64,000 nucleotides of DNA from CAYWMY01 sp046352935 (GTDB taxonomy: Bacteria > Pseudomonadota > Gammaproteobacteria > Steroidobacterales > Steroidobacteraceae), in contig JAXMGR010000010.1 in the NCBI GenBank assembly GCA_046352935.1, positions 62,001-126,000 on the forward strand. The letters are read 5' to 3'. Position 1 is the stretch's first letter, and each line of letters begins with the position of its first letter. Both the position numbers and the translations under genes were made by a program. Under the pieces are notes generated by a model. The model saw only the letters and a program-made list of their open reading frames with translations, ran no database searches and had not been told where the DNA came from. Shown here in pieces: positions 55,152 to 63,931 of this stretch.

Positions 55152-56470
55152 GGCAGGTCCTGCTGCTCGTGCTGGCCCTCCTGTGGCCGGCCTTTGCGCA
55201 CGCCGAGGTGCTTGCGCTGGTCGGGGGCACCGTCCTCGATGGCACCGGTGGCCCTGCGTTGCGCAACGGTGTCGTCGTGATCGACGGTGAGCGCATCGTT
55301 GCTGTCGGACCAGCCGGCTCGACACCGATTCCGGACGGCGCCACCCGCATCTCGACGGAGGGGATGACCGTCCTGCCGGGGCTGTGGGACCTGCAGGCCA
55401 ACCTCATGCGGCTCGGGCACGGCGACGAGCGGCGGTGGAACGAGGTCTACGTTCCAATCGCCGATCGCGTCGTCATGCCGATCGCGGCACGCGAGCTGCT
55501 CGCGGCCGGAGTGACCAGTGCGCGTGACGCGGGCGCGCCGCTCTTCGCTGCCACCAGCGTGCGGGACCGGATCCAGGCCCGCCGCATCGATGGACCGACA
55601 CTCTACGTGTCCGGGCCGCGTCTGACCCGATCATCCGCTGCGCGCGCCAGCGCCTGGCAGTGGGCAGTAGCCGACGCCGCCGACGCGAAGTCCAAGGTCG
55701 AACAGCTGGCTGCGGCCGGCGTGGACTACGTGCTGCTGGCCGATGTCGATCAGTGGTCCGCCGAAGAGCTGCTGGCGGCTATCGACACCGCACGTCTGCA
55801 CGGTCTCCCGGTCCAGGTGTTCGTGCAGCGCGCGACGGAAGTGGAGCGGGCGCTCGCCGCGAACGTCGACGGGATCGTGGGCGACGGCCCTGCGACCGTA
55901 TTCCCGGACAACGTCGTGCTCGCACTGCGGCAGCGCGCGGCCGCGATCGACCGCAGGCCGTTCGCATGGTCGCCGGCGATTTCGGCCGTGATGAATTTCG
56001 AAGCGCTGCGCGTCGATCCAGAGCCACTCGACGACCCGCGGCTGCTCGCCGGCGCACCGCCGATCATCGTTCGCGACGTTCTCGGATCACTCGCCGATCT
56101 CGGCCGCGTGAACTGGTACGACATGCCAGCGACACGGCGCACCAGCCAGTGCACCAAGCTCGCGCAGCTCCGCGATGCGGGCGCCCTGGTCCTGATCGGC
56201 TCGAATGCGGGAGCACCTGCGCAGTTCCACGGCGCTGCCACGGCCGGGGAGATCATCGCCTGGGTCCGCGAGTGCCGGGTCGACCCGCATGCCGCGATCC
56301 GTGCCGCGACGCTGGATGCCGCCTTTGCGATGGGCGTCGCTGCGGAGAACGGTTCGATCACGCCCGGCAAGTACGCGGACGTCATCGCCGTGTACGGCGA
56401 CGTGCTTCGCCAGATCGAGCGCCTGACGGATCTGGCCGTGGTCATACGCCACGGTCGGCGCTATCGTTAG
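55148..56470 (+). CDS. Exported amidohydrolase-fold protein lacking the metal ligands
   Basis: 440 residues from the ATG at 55148 with a signal peptide (MRQVLLLVLALLWPAFAHA). The fold matches the metal-dependent hydrolase superfamily: LVGGTVLDGTGGPALRNGVV at the start, LPGLWDL before strand 1 and a C-terminal GKYADVIAVYGD beta-sandwich return. The HxH ligand pair at that place is Gln83/Asn85 (LQAN). The carbamylated Lys position is Leu196 (DYVLL), the later His positions near 225-227 and 245 carry Phe/Val/Gln and Gly, and the Asp of GTD is Asn353 (GSN). It is therefore unlikely to be a metallohydrolase; a binding or structural role is inferred. Confidence 0.8.
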   Translation: MRQVLLLVLALLWPAFAHAEVLALVGGTVLDGTGGPALRNGVVVIDGERIVAVGPAGSTPIPDGATRISTEGMTVLPGLWDLQANLMRLGHGDERRWNEVYVPIADRVVMPIAARELLAAGVTSARDAGAPLFAATSVRDRIQARRIDGPTLYVSGPRLTRSSAARASAWQWAVADAADAKSKVEQLAAAGVDYVLLADVDQWSAEELLAAIDTARLHGLPVQVFVQRATEVERALAANVDGIVGDGPATVFPDNVVLALRQRAAAIDRRPFAWSPAISAVMNFEALRVDPEPLDDPRLLAGAPPIIVRDVLGSLADLGRVNWYDMPATRRTSQCTKLAQLRDAGALVLIGSNAGAPAQFHGAATAGEIIAWVRECRVDPHAAIRAATLDAAFAMGVAAENGSITPGKYADVIAVYGDVLRQIERLTDLAVVIRHGRRYR

Positions 56471-56473
56471 CCC

Positions 56474-56857
56474 ATGGTCATCACTCAATTCGTGCTGCGT
56501 GCGATGATCGCCGCCCTCGGGCTGTGGCTGGCGACCGAGTGGGTCGGCGGCATCTCGATCGACAGGGCCTCGACCCTGCTGCTCGCGGGACTCCTGCTCG
56601 GCATCGTCAATGCGTTCGTGCGGCCGCTGATCGTGCTGCTCACGCTGCCGTTCACGGTCCTGACGCTCGGGCTGTTCCTGCTCGTGGTCAATGCCGCCAT
56701 GCTGGGCCTCGTGGCCGCGCTGCTCGAGGGCATGAGCATCGCCGGGTTCGGCGCCGCGTTCTGGGCTGCGCTCGTCGTCAGCATCGTCAGCGCAATCGGT
56801 TCGCTCGTCTTCGGCCCGCGCGGCCGCATCAGGATCTCGATCGACCGGCAGGGTTGA
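56474..56857 (+). CDS. Phage-holin-4 superfamily (YvlD-type) membrane protein
   Basis: 127 residues with four hydrophobic helices (about 5-22, 32-52, 56-82 and 88-112). GIVNAFVRPLIVLLTLPFTVLTLGLF is the family core. Despite the family name it is a chromosomal protein of unknown role, common in bacteria. The stop lies 28 bases inside the convergent EamA transporter gene. Confidence 0.88.
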   Translation: MVITQFVLRAMIAALGLWLATEWVGGISIDRASTLLLAGLLLGIVNAFVRPLIVLLTLPFTVLTLGLFLLVVNAAMLGLVAALLEGMSIAGFGAAFWAALVVSIVSAIGSLVFGPRGRIRISIDRQG

Positions 56858-57761
56858 GCCGTCGCGGTGGCCAGGCGCCGCCTGCCATCGCGACGGCGAC
56901 CAGCACCACCAGCATGCCGGCCAGCTGCGCCGACGACAGTGTTTCGCCCAGCAGCGCCCAGCCGGCGATTGCCGCGACCGCCGGCGTCACATAGCCATAG
57001 CTCCCGACGACCGCAGGAGTGGTGTTCGCGATCAGGTAGCCGTATGCCGTGAAGGCGGCGCAAGAACTGAATGCGATGAGCCAGAGCATCGCGAGCGCGG
57101 CCTGCAGCGTCCAGTGAAATTCCGCCAGTTCGCCGGTGGCGGCTCCCAGCGTCATCATGACGCCCCCGCCGACCAGCATCTGCAGACCGGCGAGCATCAT
57201 CGGGCCGAGCCCGGTCTCGATGTTGCGCTGATAGATCGTCGCCAGGGACCAGGTCAGCGCACCGAGCAGGATCACGCCCTGCCATCCCAGGCCGCGCAGC
57301 GGCTCGCCGCTGCCGGGCCCGAGCAGAAGGATCACGCCGACGCAGCCCAGCGCGAGACCGAAACGGGTGTAGCCGTCGAGCGGCTGTGCGCGCGTACCGA
57401 AGGTACCGAGCCAGGCGATCCACAGTGCTGGCGTTGCATTCAGCAACCCCGACTGGTTGGAGGCGACGTGCCGGAGGGCGATGATCTGCAGCGTGTGGCT
57501 GATGCCGACCGCGAGCACGCCGAGCAGCGCGACGCGGCGCCAGTGAACGGGCGTCGGCGGCAGCACTGCGCCCCGCCAGTGGGCGAAGGCGGCGAGCAGC
57601 AGCCCCGCGATCGTGAAGCGGATGCCGGCGCTCATGAGGGGCGGCAGGTCGGTCACCATGATCTTCGCGGCGACGTAGGTCGTGCCCCAGAACACGTAGA
57701 CGGCGGCGAGTGCGAGCACGATGCGCGCACGTCTCGAGGCGTCATCCTGTGCCCTCGTCAT
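56829..57761 (-). CDS. EamA-family drug/metabolite transporter
   Basis: 310 residues with ten predicted helices in two EamA repeats (YVFWGTTYVAAKIM and the second half from about 160). Related to YedA/RhaT-type exporters; the substrate is unknown. Its 3' end overlaps the YvlD-type gene tail by 29 bases. Confidence 0.88.
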   Translation of the reverse strand: MTRAQDDASRRARIVLALAAVYVFWGTTYVAAKIMVTDLPPLMSAGIRFTIAGLLLAAFAHWRGAVLPPTPVHWRRVALLGVLAVGISHTLQIIALRHVASNQSGLLNATPALWIAWLGTFGTRAQPLDGYTRFGLALGCVGVILLLGPGSGEPLRGLGWQGVILLGALTWSLATIYQRNIETGLGPMMLAGLQMLVGGGVMMTLGAATGELAEFHWTLQAALAMLWLIAFSSCAAFTAYGYLIANTTPAVVGSYGYVTPAVAAIAGWALLGETLSSAQLAGMLVVLVAVAMAGGAWPPRRLNPAGRSRS

Positions 57762-57792
57762 GGCTCCCTCGCATCGTGTGCCACGGAAGTCC

Positions 57793-59778
57793 TCACATCC
57801 CGCCGTCCGGCCGCCTGCAGGGCCGCGATCGTGGCGAGACCTCCCCGGTCATGGAGGAATCGTCGCCGCGAATGGCGCTGCGGTACATCCATGCGGCCAT
57901 CACCGCCAGAGCGACTGTCGCCACCCAGCCCCCGGATGCGATCCCGGAGCCGAGCGCGAGGACGTCCGGATCGCCGCTCACCACGATCGGCACCGCGATG
58001 AGGACGCCGATCAGTGCCTCGCCGGCGATCAGTCCTGCGGCGAACAACAGGCCACGCTGGCGCGCGTGCTCCGGAACGCCATCGGGGAAGACGCGTGCGA
58101 GAGTGCGCTCCGTGCACCAGGCCAGAAGTCCGCCGGCGAAGATCGGCGTGGTCAGTTCCAGCGGCAGGTAGATTCCGATCGCCACGGCCAGCACCGGGGC
58201 CCGCCAGGCCATCCGGCGACGCTGCAGCTCATGATCGACGCCGATGATGAGCACGCCGATCACGGCGCCGAGCGCGACCATGTCCCAGGGCAGTCCGCCG
58301 CGGAAAATTCCACCCGCGACGGCCGCCATCAGGGTCGCCTGCGGTGCCGGCAATGCCCGGACACCCTCGTGCGAGGGCGTGGCGATCCCGTATGCCTCGA
58401 GCAGCAGGTTCAGCACAGGCGCCATCACGAGCGCCGAGGACAGTACGCCGATGGCCAGCATGACCTGCTGGCGCCAGGGCGTCGCACCGAGGATCCGGCC
58501 CGACTTCAGATCCTGCAGATTGTCGCCGGCGACGGCCGCGGCGCTGCAGGTGACGGCCCCGATCATGATCGCGGCCACCGGTCCGACGCGGGAGCCGCGG
58601 CCCAGCAGGGCGAGCAGCAGCAGGGCGGCGACGAGAATCGTCGAGATCGTGATGCCGGAGACCGGGTTGTTCGAGCTGCCGACCAGCCCCGCCATGTAGC
58701 CGCTCACGGACGAGAACAGGAACCCCGCGATGATCATGACGATCGCCATCGCGAACGCGACGCCGAGGCTGCCGACCACCGCGTGGTAGAGGGCGAACAG
58801 CGGCAGTACGAACAGCACGATGCCTCCGACGATGAACGGCATGGGAAGATCACGCTCGGTGTGCGGGATCCCGCCGCAGCGGGCACGCGACTGGAGCCCG
58901 CCGCGGAAGCCGGACAGCAGCGAGCCGCGCAGCGACCACATGGACCACAGGCCGCCGGTCAGCATCGCACCCACGCCGATGTAGCGCACCTTCGCGCTCC
59001 AGATCAGGTTCGACGCTGTCTCGGCGTCGGCACCCGCGAGTCGTGCCGCGAGGGCCGGGTCGTGATCCGTGAAGAACGCGTGATAGCAGGGGATCACGAT
59101 CCACCATGACAGCGCGCCACCGGCGAGCATCAGCGCGCCGACGTTGAGGCCGACGATGAACCCGACTGCGAGCAGGGCGGGCGAGAGGTTGAAGCCGAAG
59201 AAGCCGATGGTGCGTCCCGGCAGGAAGCGTGCTGCGACGAATGCCTCCGGTGCGAGCTTCAGGCCCGACAGCGCGAACTTGAACAGGGCGCCGGCAAGCG
59301 CCGAAGCCGTCAGCAGGCGCGCGCCCGAATCCGGGCTGCTGCCCGCCTTCAACACTTCGGCGGCGGCCACGCCTTCCGGGAACTTGAGCTGCTGTTCGAC
59401 GATCAGGGTGCGCCGCAGCGGCACGGAGAAGAGTACGCCGAGCACTCCACCGAGCCCCACGATCGCGAGCACCCAGAGATAGTCGAAGCGCTGCCAGTGC
59501 CCGAGGATCACCAGCGCCGGCAGCGTGAAGATCGTACCCGCCGCGATCGACGAGCCGGCCGAGGCGCCGGTTGCGACGATGTTGTTCTCGAGCACACTCG
59601 AGCGGCCGAGCACGCGCAGCACGGCCATGGACAGCACGGCCGCCGGGATCGCCGTGCTGACCGTGAGGCCTGCGAAAAGGCCGAGATAGGCATTCGCGGC
59701 GGCGAGGACCAGGGTCAGCAGGATCGACAGGATCACCGCGCGCGGCGTGAGCTGCGCGCCATCGGCGTCCGCGGTCAT
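57793..59778 (-). CDS. OPT-family oligopeptide transporter
   Basis: 661 residues with many membrane helices. The family motif LGLFAGLTVSTAIPAAVLSM is near the N-terminus, with NNIVATGASAG and GSSNNPVSGITIST later in the chain. Members take up peptides or metal-chelate complexes by proton symport. The neighbour upstream on the same strand is a POT-type peptide transporter. Confidence 0.9.
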   Translation of the reverse strand: MTADADGAQLTPRAVILSILLTLVLAAANAYLGLFAGLTVSTAIPAAVLSMAVLRVLGRSSVLENNIVATGASAGSSIAAGTIFTLPALVILGHWQRFDYLWVLAIVGLGGVLGVLFSVPLRRTLIVEQQLKFPEGVAAAEVLKAGSSPDSGARLLTASALAGALFKFALSGLKLAPEAFVAARFLPGRTIGFFGFNLSPALLAVGFIVGLNVGALMLAGGALSWWIVIPCYHAFFTDHDPALAARLAGADAETASNLIWSAKVRYIGVGAMLTGGLWSMWSLRGSLLSGFRGGLQSRARCGGIPHTERDLPMPFIVGGIVLFVLPLFALYHAVVGSLGVAFAMAIVMIIAGFLFSSVSGYMAGLVGSSNNPVSGITISTILVAALLLLALLGRGSRVGPVAAIMIGAVTCSAAAVAGDNLQDLKSGRILGATPWRQQVMLAIGVLSSALVMAPVLNLLLEAYGIATPSHEGVRALPAPQATLMAAVAGGIFRGGLPWDMVALGAVIGVLIIGVDHELQRRRMAWRAPVLAVAIGIYLPLELTTPIFAGGLLAWCTERTLARVFPDGVPEHARQRGLLFAAGLIAGEALIGVLIAVPIVVSGDPDVLALGSGIASGGWVATVALAVMAAWMYRSAIRGDDSSMTGEVSPRSRPCRRPDGGM

Positions 59779-59835
59779 GTCATCCCCCCTGTCCCCGGAA
59801 GTCCCGTCGCCGGTGCCGTGGTGCTGCCGCGACCG

Positions 59836-61323
59836 TCAACGCACGCCGCCCATCAGCGATCTCACGGGCCTGCTCGCGAGCAGCAGCAGCAGGCCGAGCC
59901 CGAGGCCGAACTGTGCGATGCCCATGAACTGTGACGGCATCTCCGCCACGCCGACGTCGGCAACCTCGCCCGCGATCAGGCCCGCGGCCAGATTGCCGAG
60001 CGAGGTGGCCAGGAACCAGATGCCCAGCATCTGTCCCACGAAGCGCTCGGGGGCCAGCTTTGTGGTGGTCGACAGCCCCACGGGACTCAGGCACAGCTCG
60101 CCGAAGGTGTGCAGCAGATAGGTCATCACGAGCCACGAGGGTCCGGCGAGACCGCCTGCCGCGACGACCTTCGCCGCGCTGTACATCACCAGGAACCCGA
60201 GCCCCATGAGCACGAGCCCGAAGGCGAACTTCGCCGGTGCCGACGGATCGAGGCCGCGAGCGGCGAGCGCCACCCACAGCATCGAGAACAGCGGTGCGAA
60301 CGCGATGATGAACACCGGATTCACCGACTGGAACCAGCCGGCCGGAATCTCCCGGCCGGCCACGAGCCGGTCCGTGTAGCGGTCGGCGAAGAGGTTCAGC
60401 GACGCACCGGTCTGTTCGAAGCCCGACCAGAACAGCGCGCAGGCGATGAACAGCACCAGGATGACGACGACACGTTTCTTCTCGACGGCGTCGAGGCCGG
60501 CGAACAGGAACAGCCATGCGAAGTACCCGCCCGCCATGGCGACGATGACCCAGATGGCGCTCCGGGCGAGTGACAATGCATCGACGACGATCGCGCCCGA
60601 GAGCGTGGCAGCGAGCACCAGAGTCAGCAGCGTGCATGCGACGACGAGCAGCGCGCGGTCGCGCCGCTGGTCGCCGTCGCCGGCCGCGCGGTGCGGCGTG
60701 CGACCCGCATCGCCGAGATGACGTCGCGTGAACTGGAACTGGGCGAGTCCGAACGCCATGCCTACGGCCGCGGAACTGAACCCGGCGCGCCATCCGTAGA
60801 TCTGTGCTAGCCACGCGGTGATCAGAGGTCCGATGAAGGCTCCGAGGTTGATGCCCATGTAGAAGATCGTGAAGCCCGCATCCCGCGGCGCTCCGCCCTG
60901 CGGGTAGAGCTGCGCGACGAGCGCCGAGATGTTGGGCTTGAGCAGTCCGACGCCGAGCACGATCAGCAGCAGGCCGCCATAGAACAGCGCCGGCACACCG
61001 GGAATCGCCAGCACGGCGTTGCCGGCCATGAGCAGCAGGCCGCCGTAGACGACCGCGCGCTGCGCGCCGATCAGGCGATCGGCGATCCAGCCGCCCGGCA
61101 GGCAGACGATGTAGGTCGCCGAGATGTAGAGCCCGTAGACCGCGGTGGCCGTGCGGTCGTCCAGCGCAAAGCCACCGCTCGCCAGCGGGTCGACCAGGAA
61201 CAGGACGAGCAGCGCGCGCATGCCGTAATAGGTGAAGCGCTCCCACATCTCGGTGAAGAACAGCGTGGCGAGCCCGCGGGGCTGGCCGAAGAAGTGTGTG
61301 CTGGCGCGGTCGGCTGCGCTCAT
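59836..61323 (-). CDS. POT-family (DtpA-type) peptide:proton symporter
   Basis: 495 residues. The signature EMWERFTYYGMRALLVLFL (ExxERFxYYG) sits in the first helix region. FYMGINLGAFIGPLIT is the second family motif. Major-facilitator fold with about 14 helices. It imports di- and tripeptides. It is encoded 57 bases upstream of the OPT gene on the same strand. Confidence 0.93.
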   Translation of the reverse strand: MSAADRASTHFFGQPRGLATLFFTEMWERFTYYGMRALLVLFLVDPLASGGFALDDRTATAVYGLYISATYIVCLPGGWIADRLIGAQRAVVYGGLLLMAGNAVLAIPGVPALFYGGLLLIVLGVGLLKPNISALVAQLYPQGGAPRDAGFTIFYMGINLGAFIGPLITAWLAQIYGWRAGFSSAAVGMAFGLAQFQFTRRHLGDAGRTPHRAAGDGDQRRDRALLVVACTLLTLVLAATLSGAIVVDALSLARSAIWVIVAMAGGYFAWLFLFAGLDAVEKKRVVVILVLFIACALFWSGFEQTGASLNLFADRYTDRLVAGREIPAGWFQSVNPVFIIAFAPLFSMLWVALAARGLDPSAPAKFAFGLVLMGLGFLVMYSAAKVVAAGGLAGPSWLVMTYLLHTFGELCLSPVGLSTTTKLAPERFVGQMLGIWFLATSLGNLAAGLIAGEVADVGVAEMPSQFMGIAQFGLGLGLLLLLASRPVRSLMGGVR

Positions 61324-61929
61324 GCGCTCCTCGAGACTGCGACCCCGCTCAGGGGTGGCCGAATGATGTTCCGTCGAGTCTCACTGATCGGCACGCGGAA
61401 CGGCAAGCACGGCGCCGGGCTCGGGTCGGGCCTGCCGGTGCGGGAGCGATGGCGGAGCCGAACCGCCCGGATGAGGCGATAAGCAATACGTGCAGCGCAC
61501 AAATGTGACCCCTTCATCATCAGCAGGAAATCTTCGTAATCAATCAGTTGTCTTCGTCCTCTACGGATTGAAGCGGGATTGTGCATCGCAATAATCAACC
61601 ATGAGCGCCGCAAGCTTTTCCCGCGGCATGTGTAGAGGAGTGAAGACGATGATCGGTGCAATTCTGATGCTGTCCGTGGTCGCAACCGGGGCGTTGATCG
61701 CTTTCAGCGGTCGCGATGGAATGAAGGACTGAAGGCATCCGTCCGTACTGCCTGGAGCGCCCGGGCTGCAGCAATACGCGACCCATGTCGCCGGGCCGGG
61801 GCCGAGCGATCTGCGGTTTGCCGCGGCGCGGGCCTTCCGGGTCCGGCGACCGACGCGTGGAAGGATATCGACAGTTCCGCTCGCCGACGCCGTAGTCCGC
61901 GGCATCGATAGATCCCAGCCGGTCCCCTC
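61324..61929. other. Intergenic stretch between the POT transporter and tatC
   Basis: About 606 bases. The portion from about 61480 to 61740 is less GC-rich than its surroundings and includes a promoter-like TTGAAG (61568-61573)-16-AATAAT (61590-61595) and a 27-codon ORF described separately. Two longer minus-strand frames (61561-61905, 61595-61933) show no recognised family and are not called. Confidence 0.4.
61649..61732 (+). CDS. Possible small membrane peptide (27 aa)
   Basis: Short frame with GAGGAG seven to twelve bases before the ATG and a promoter-like TTGAAG-16-AATAAT 54 bases upstream. It encodes 27 residues, beginning MIGAILMLSVVATGALIAF, one hydrophobic helix followed by the polar tail SGRDGMKD. 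It has the shape of small membrane proteins that associate with larger complexes, but no family is recognised. Being short, it may be chance. Confidence 0.4.
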   Translation: MIGAILMLSVVATGALIAFSGRDGMKD

Positions 61930-62688
61930 TCAATCCGCGGTTGCCGATGGTCGTCGCTGGCGGGTGAGGATGCGCGCCATCAGGATGCCGCCCTCGTACA
62001 GCAGGTACATCGGCACGGCCATCATCGTCTGCGAGACCGCGTCCGGCGGCGTGAGGATGGCCGCGATGATGAAGATGCCGAGCACCACGTAGCCGCGATT
62101 GCCGGTCAGCTTGTCGATGCTGACGAGGCCGGTGGCCACGAGCAGCACGACGGCTACCGGGATTTCGAAGGCGACGCCGAACGCCAGGAACAGCAGCAGG
62201 ATGAAATCGAGGTACTGCGACATGTCGGTCATCATCGTGACGCCGGCCGGCGTCGTCGCGACGAAGAACCGGAACATCAGCGGGAACACGAAAAAGTAGG
62301 CGAAAGCCATGCCGACATAGAACAGCACGATGCTCGACAGCACGAGCGGCAACGCGAAGCGCTTCTCGTGCCGGTAGAGGCCCGGTGCCACGAAGGCCCA
62401 GATCTGGTAGAGAACGAAGGGCATCGCCAGGAAAAGCGCCACGAACAATGCGAGCTTGAACGGCGTCATGAAGGGCGCCACGACGCTGGTCGCGATCAGT
62501 GTCGTGCCCTTGGGCAACTGGTCGATGAGCGGCTGGGCGACGACCGTGAACAGGTCGTTCGCGAAGTAGAGGCAGGGAACGGCCACGATGCAGACGGCCA
62601 CGACTGCCCGCATCAGTCGGTCACGGAGCTCGAGCAGATGGGACAGCAGGGTGCCTTCGCCGAGCTCGCCGTCGGACGACTGATTCAT
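61930..62688 (-). CDS. tatC: Sec-independent translocase subunit TatC
   Basis: 252 residues with six helices. SHLLELRDRLMRAV at the N-terminus, the ...FVAPGLYRHEKRF loop and the late AAILTPPDAVSQTMMAVPMY motif match TatC. It receives twin-arginine signal peptides with TatB. Its start overlaps the tatB stop by four bases. Confidence 0.97.
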   Translation of the reverse strand: MNQSSDGELGEGTLLSHLLELRDRLMRAVVAVCIVAVPCLYFANDLFTVVAQPLIDQLPKGTTLIATSVVAPFMTPFKLALFVALFLAMPFVLYQIWAFVAPGLYRHEKRFALPLVLSSIVLFYVGMAFAYFFVFPLMFRFFVATTPAGVTMMTDMSQYLDFILLLFLAFGVAFEIPVAVVLLVATGLVSIDKLTGNRGYVVLGIFIIAAILTPPDAVSQTMMAVPMYLLYEGGILMARILTRQRRPSATAD

Positions 62689-63143
62689 GGGTTACGGCCG
62701 GGAGTGGCGTCCATTGTCCCGTTCGCCGTGGCATCCGCCGGGGGGCTCGCGGGGCTGTCCGAACGCGGCACCTGGACCTGTGTCGCGCCATCCTCCGTCG
62801 TGGTCACGGCGACCGGTCCGGGCTCCACTTCGCCGGCGGAGGCCGGAATCGTGGCCAGCACGGGCTCGGCGTCACCGGGCGCCGGATGTTCAGCCGCGGC
62901 GTCCCGGTCCGCAGCGGCTCCCGCGCCTCCAGGCGATGCATGCGCTCGCCCGGGGCGGTCCCACTCGCGCTCGTGCCGGAGGACTTCTTCGTCGAGCTGC
63001 TCGCGGAACTGCCGCGCCATGCCGCGCGCGCGCCCGGCCCAGCGCCCGATCTGTCGTGCGAGGCCCGGCAGCCGTTCCGGCCCGAGAACCAGCAACGCGA
63101 TCCCGAGGATCAGGAGGATCTCGGTGAATCCGATCTCGAACAT
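62685..63143 (-). CDS. tatB: Sec-independent translocase subunit TatB
   Basis: 152 residues. N-terminal helix MFEIGFTEILLILGIALLVL followed by GPERLPGLARQIGRW, the amphipathic helix and a long Ala/Pro/Glu-rich tail. The MFEIG start distinguishes it from TatA. With TatC it forms the receptor complex for folded Tat substrates. Confidence 0.95.
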   Translation of the reverse strand: MFEIGFTEILLILGIALLVLGPERLPGLARQIGRWAGRARGMARQFREQLDEEVLRHEREWDRPGRAHASPGGAGAAADRDAAAEHPAPGDAEPVLATIPASAGEVEPGPVAVTTTEDGATQVQVPRSDSPASPPADATANGTMDATPGRNP

Positions 63144-63149
63144 CGGGTT

Positions 63150-63383
63150 CTAGGCGTTGCGCTTTCCGGTGGATTCAGTCGACTTGCCGGTGTCGAAGGT
63201 CGCATCGCCCGAATCGTGCTTGATCTGCTTCGGGGTCTCGTCCTCGTCACTCTCGTTCATGGCCTTCTTGAAGCCCTTGACCGCGGCGCCAAGGTCACTG
63301 CCGATCGTGCGCAGGCGCTTGGCGCCGAAGATCAGGAGCGCGATGGCGAGGATGATCAGCAGTTCGCGGAATCCGATACCCAT
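63150..63383 (-). CDS. tatA: Sec-independent translocase subunit TatA
   Basis: 77 residues. MGIGFRELLIILAIALLIFG, then AKRLRTIGSDLGAAVKGFKKAM is the TatA helix-hinge-amphipathic helix pattern, with a short charged tail. It polymerises to form the export path. First gene of tatA-tatB-tatC on the minus strand. Confidence 0.96.
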   Translation of the reverse strand: MGIGFRELLIILAIALLIFGAKRLRTIGSDLGAAVKGFKKAMNESDEDETPKQIKHDSGDATFDTGKSTESTGKRNA

Positions 63384-63478
63384 GGAGATCTCCGGGCAGG
63401 TTGAGGTCCGGGATGATACGCCATCGCTCCGGCCGACTTCGCCCGGACGGCGTCGGTTCCGGTCACTGCCGTGCAGCC

Positions 63479-63931
63479 TCAGTTCGACCCGGCGGGTACT
63501 TCGAGCCAGAAGGTCACGGGACCCTCGTTGACGAGGGCGACCCGCATGCTGGCGCCGAACACTCCCGCAGCGACGAGCGGCATGCGCCTCTTTGCGATGT
63601 CCACGAGGTACTCGAACAGGCGTCGTCCTTCGTCGGGCGGTGCGGCACGGCTGAATCCGGCGCGCGTGCCGCGGTCCGTGTCCGCCGCCAGCGTGAACTG
63701 CGGGACGAGCAGCAGGGCCCCATCCACGTCGGCCAGGCTCCGGTTCATCCGGTCCTCGTCATCAGGAAAGACCCGATAGGTCACGAGCCGCTCCAGCAGG
63801 CGATCCGCCGAGGCGCTTGTATCGCCCCGCTGGACACCGACGAGCACGAGCAGCCCGCGACCGATGCGGGCGACGGTGCGACCCTCGACAGCAACCTGGG
63901 CCTCGCTGACCCGCTGGAGCAGTCCAATCAT
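63479..63931 (-). CDS. dtd: D-aminoacyl-tRNA deacylase
   Basis: 150 residues. The N-terminus MIGLLQRVSEAQVAVEG, the QFTLAADTDRGTR stretch and the C-terminal NEGPVTFWLE (Gly-cisPro motif region) identify Dtd, which removes D-amino acids, and glycine mischarged on tRNA-Ala, from tRNA. The usual Ser before QFTL is Pro here, a variation also known among relatives. It lies 95 bases upstream of tatA on the same strand; 63932-64000 shows nothing recognisable. Confidence 0.95.
   Translation of the reverse strand: MIGLLQRVSEAQVAVEGRTVARIGRGLLVLVGVQRGDTSASADRLLERLVTYRVFPDDEDRMNRSLADVDGALLLVPQFTLAADTDRGTRAGFSRAAPPDEGRRLFEYLVDIAKRRMPLVAAGVFGASMRVALVNEGPVTFWLEVPAGSN

Noticed and set aside
59780..61246. 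488-codon minus-strand frame in another phase of the POT transporter
   Set aside because: Arg/Gly-rich frame without membrane helices; the overlapping POT frame has the family motifs.
61561..61933. Two overlapping minus-strand frames (about 112-114 codons) upstream of tatC
   Set aside because: Low-complexity sequence without recognised domains; two frames of equal merit overlap, suggesting chance openness.
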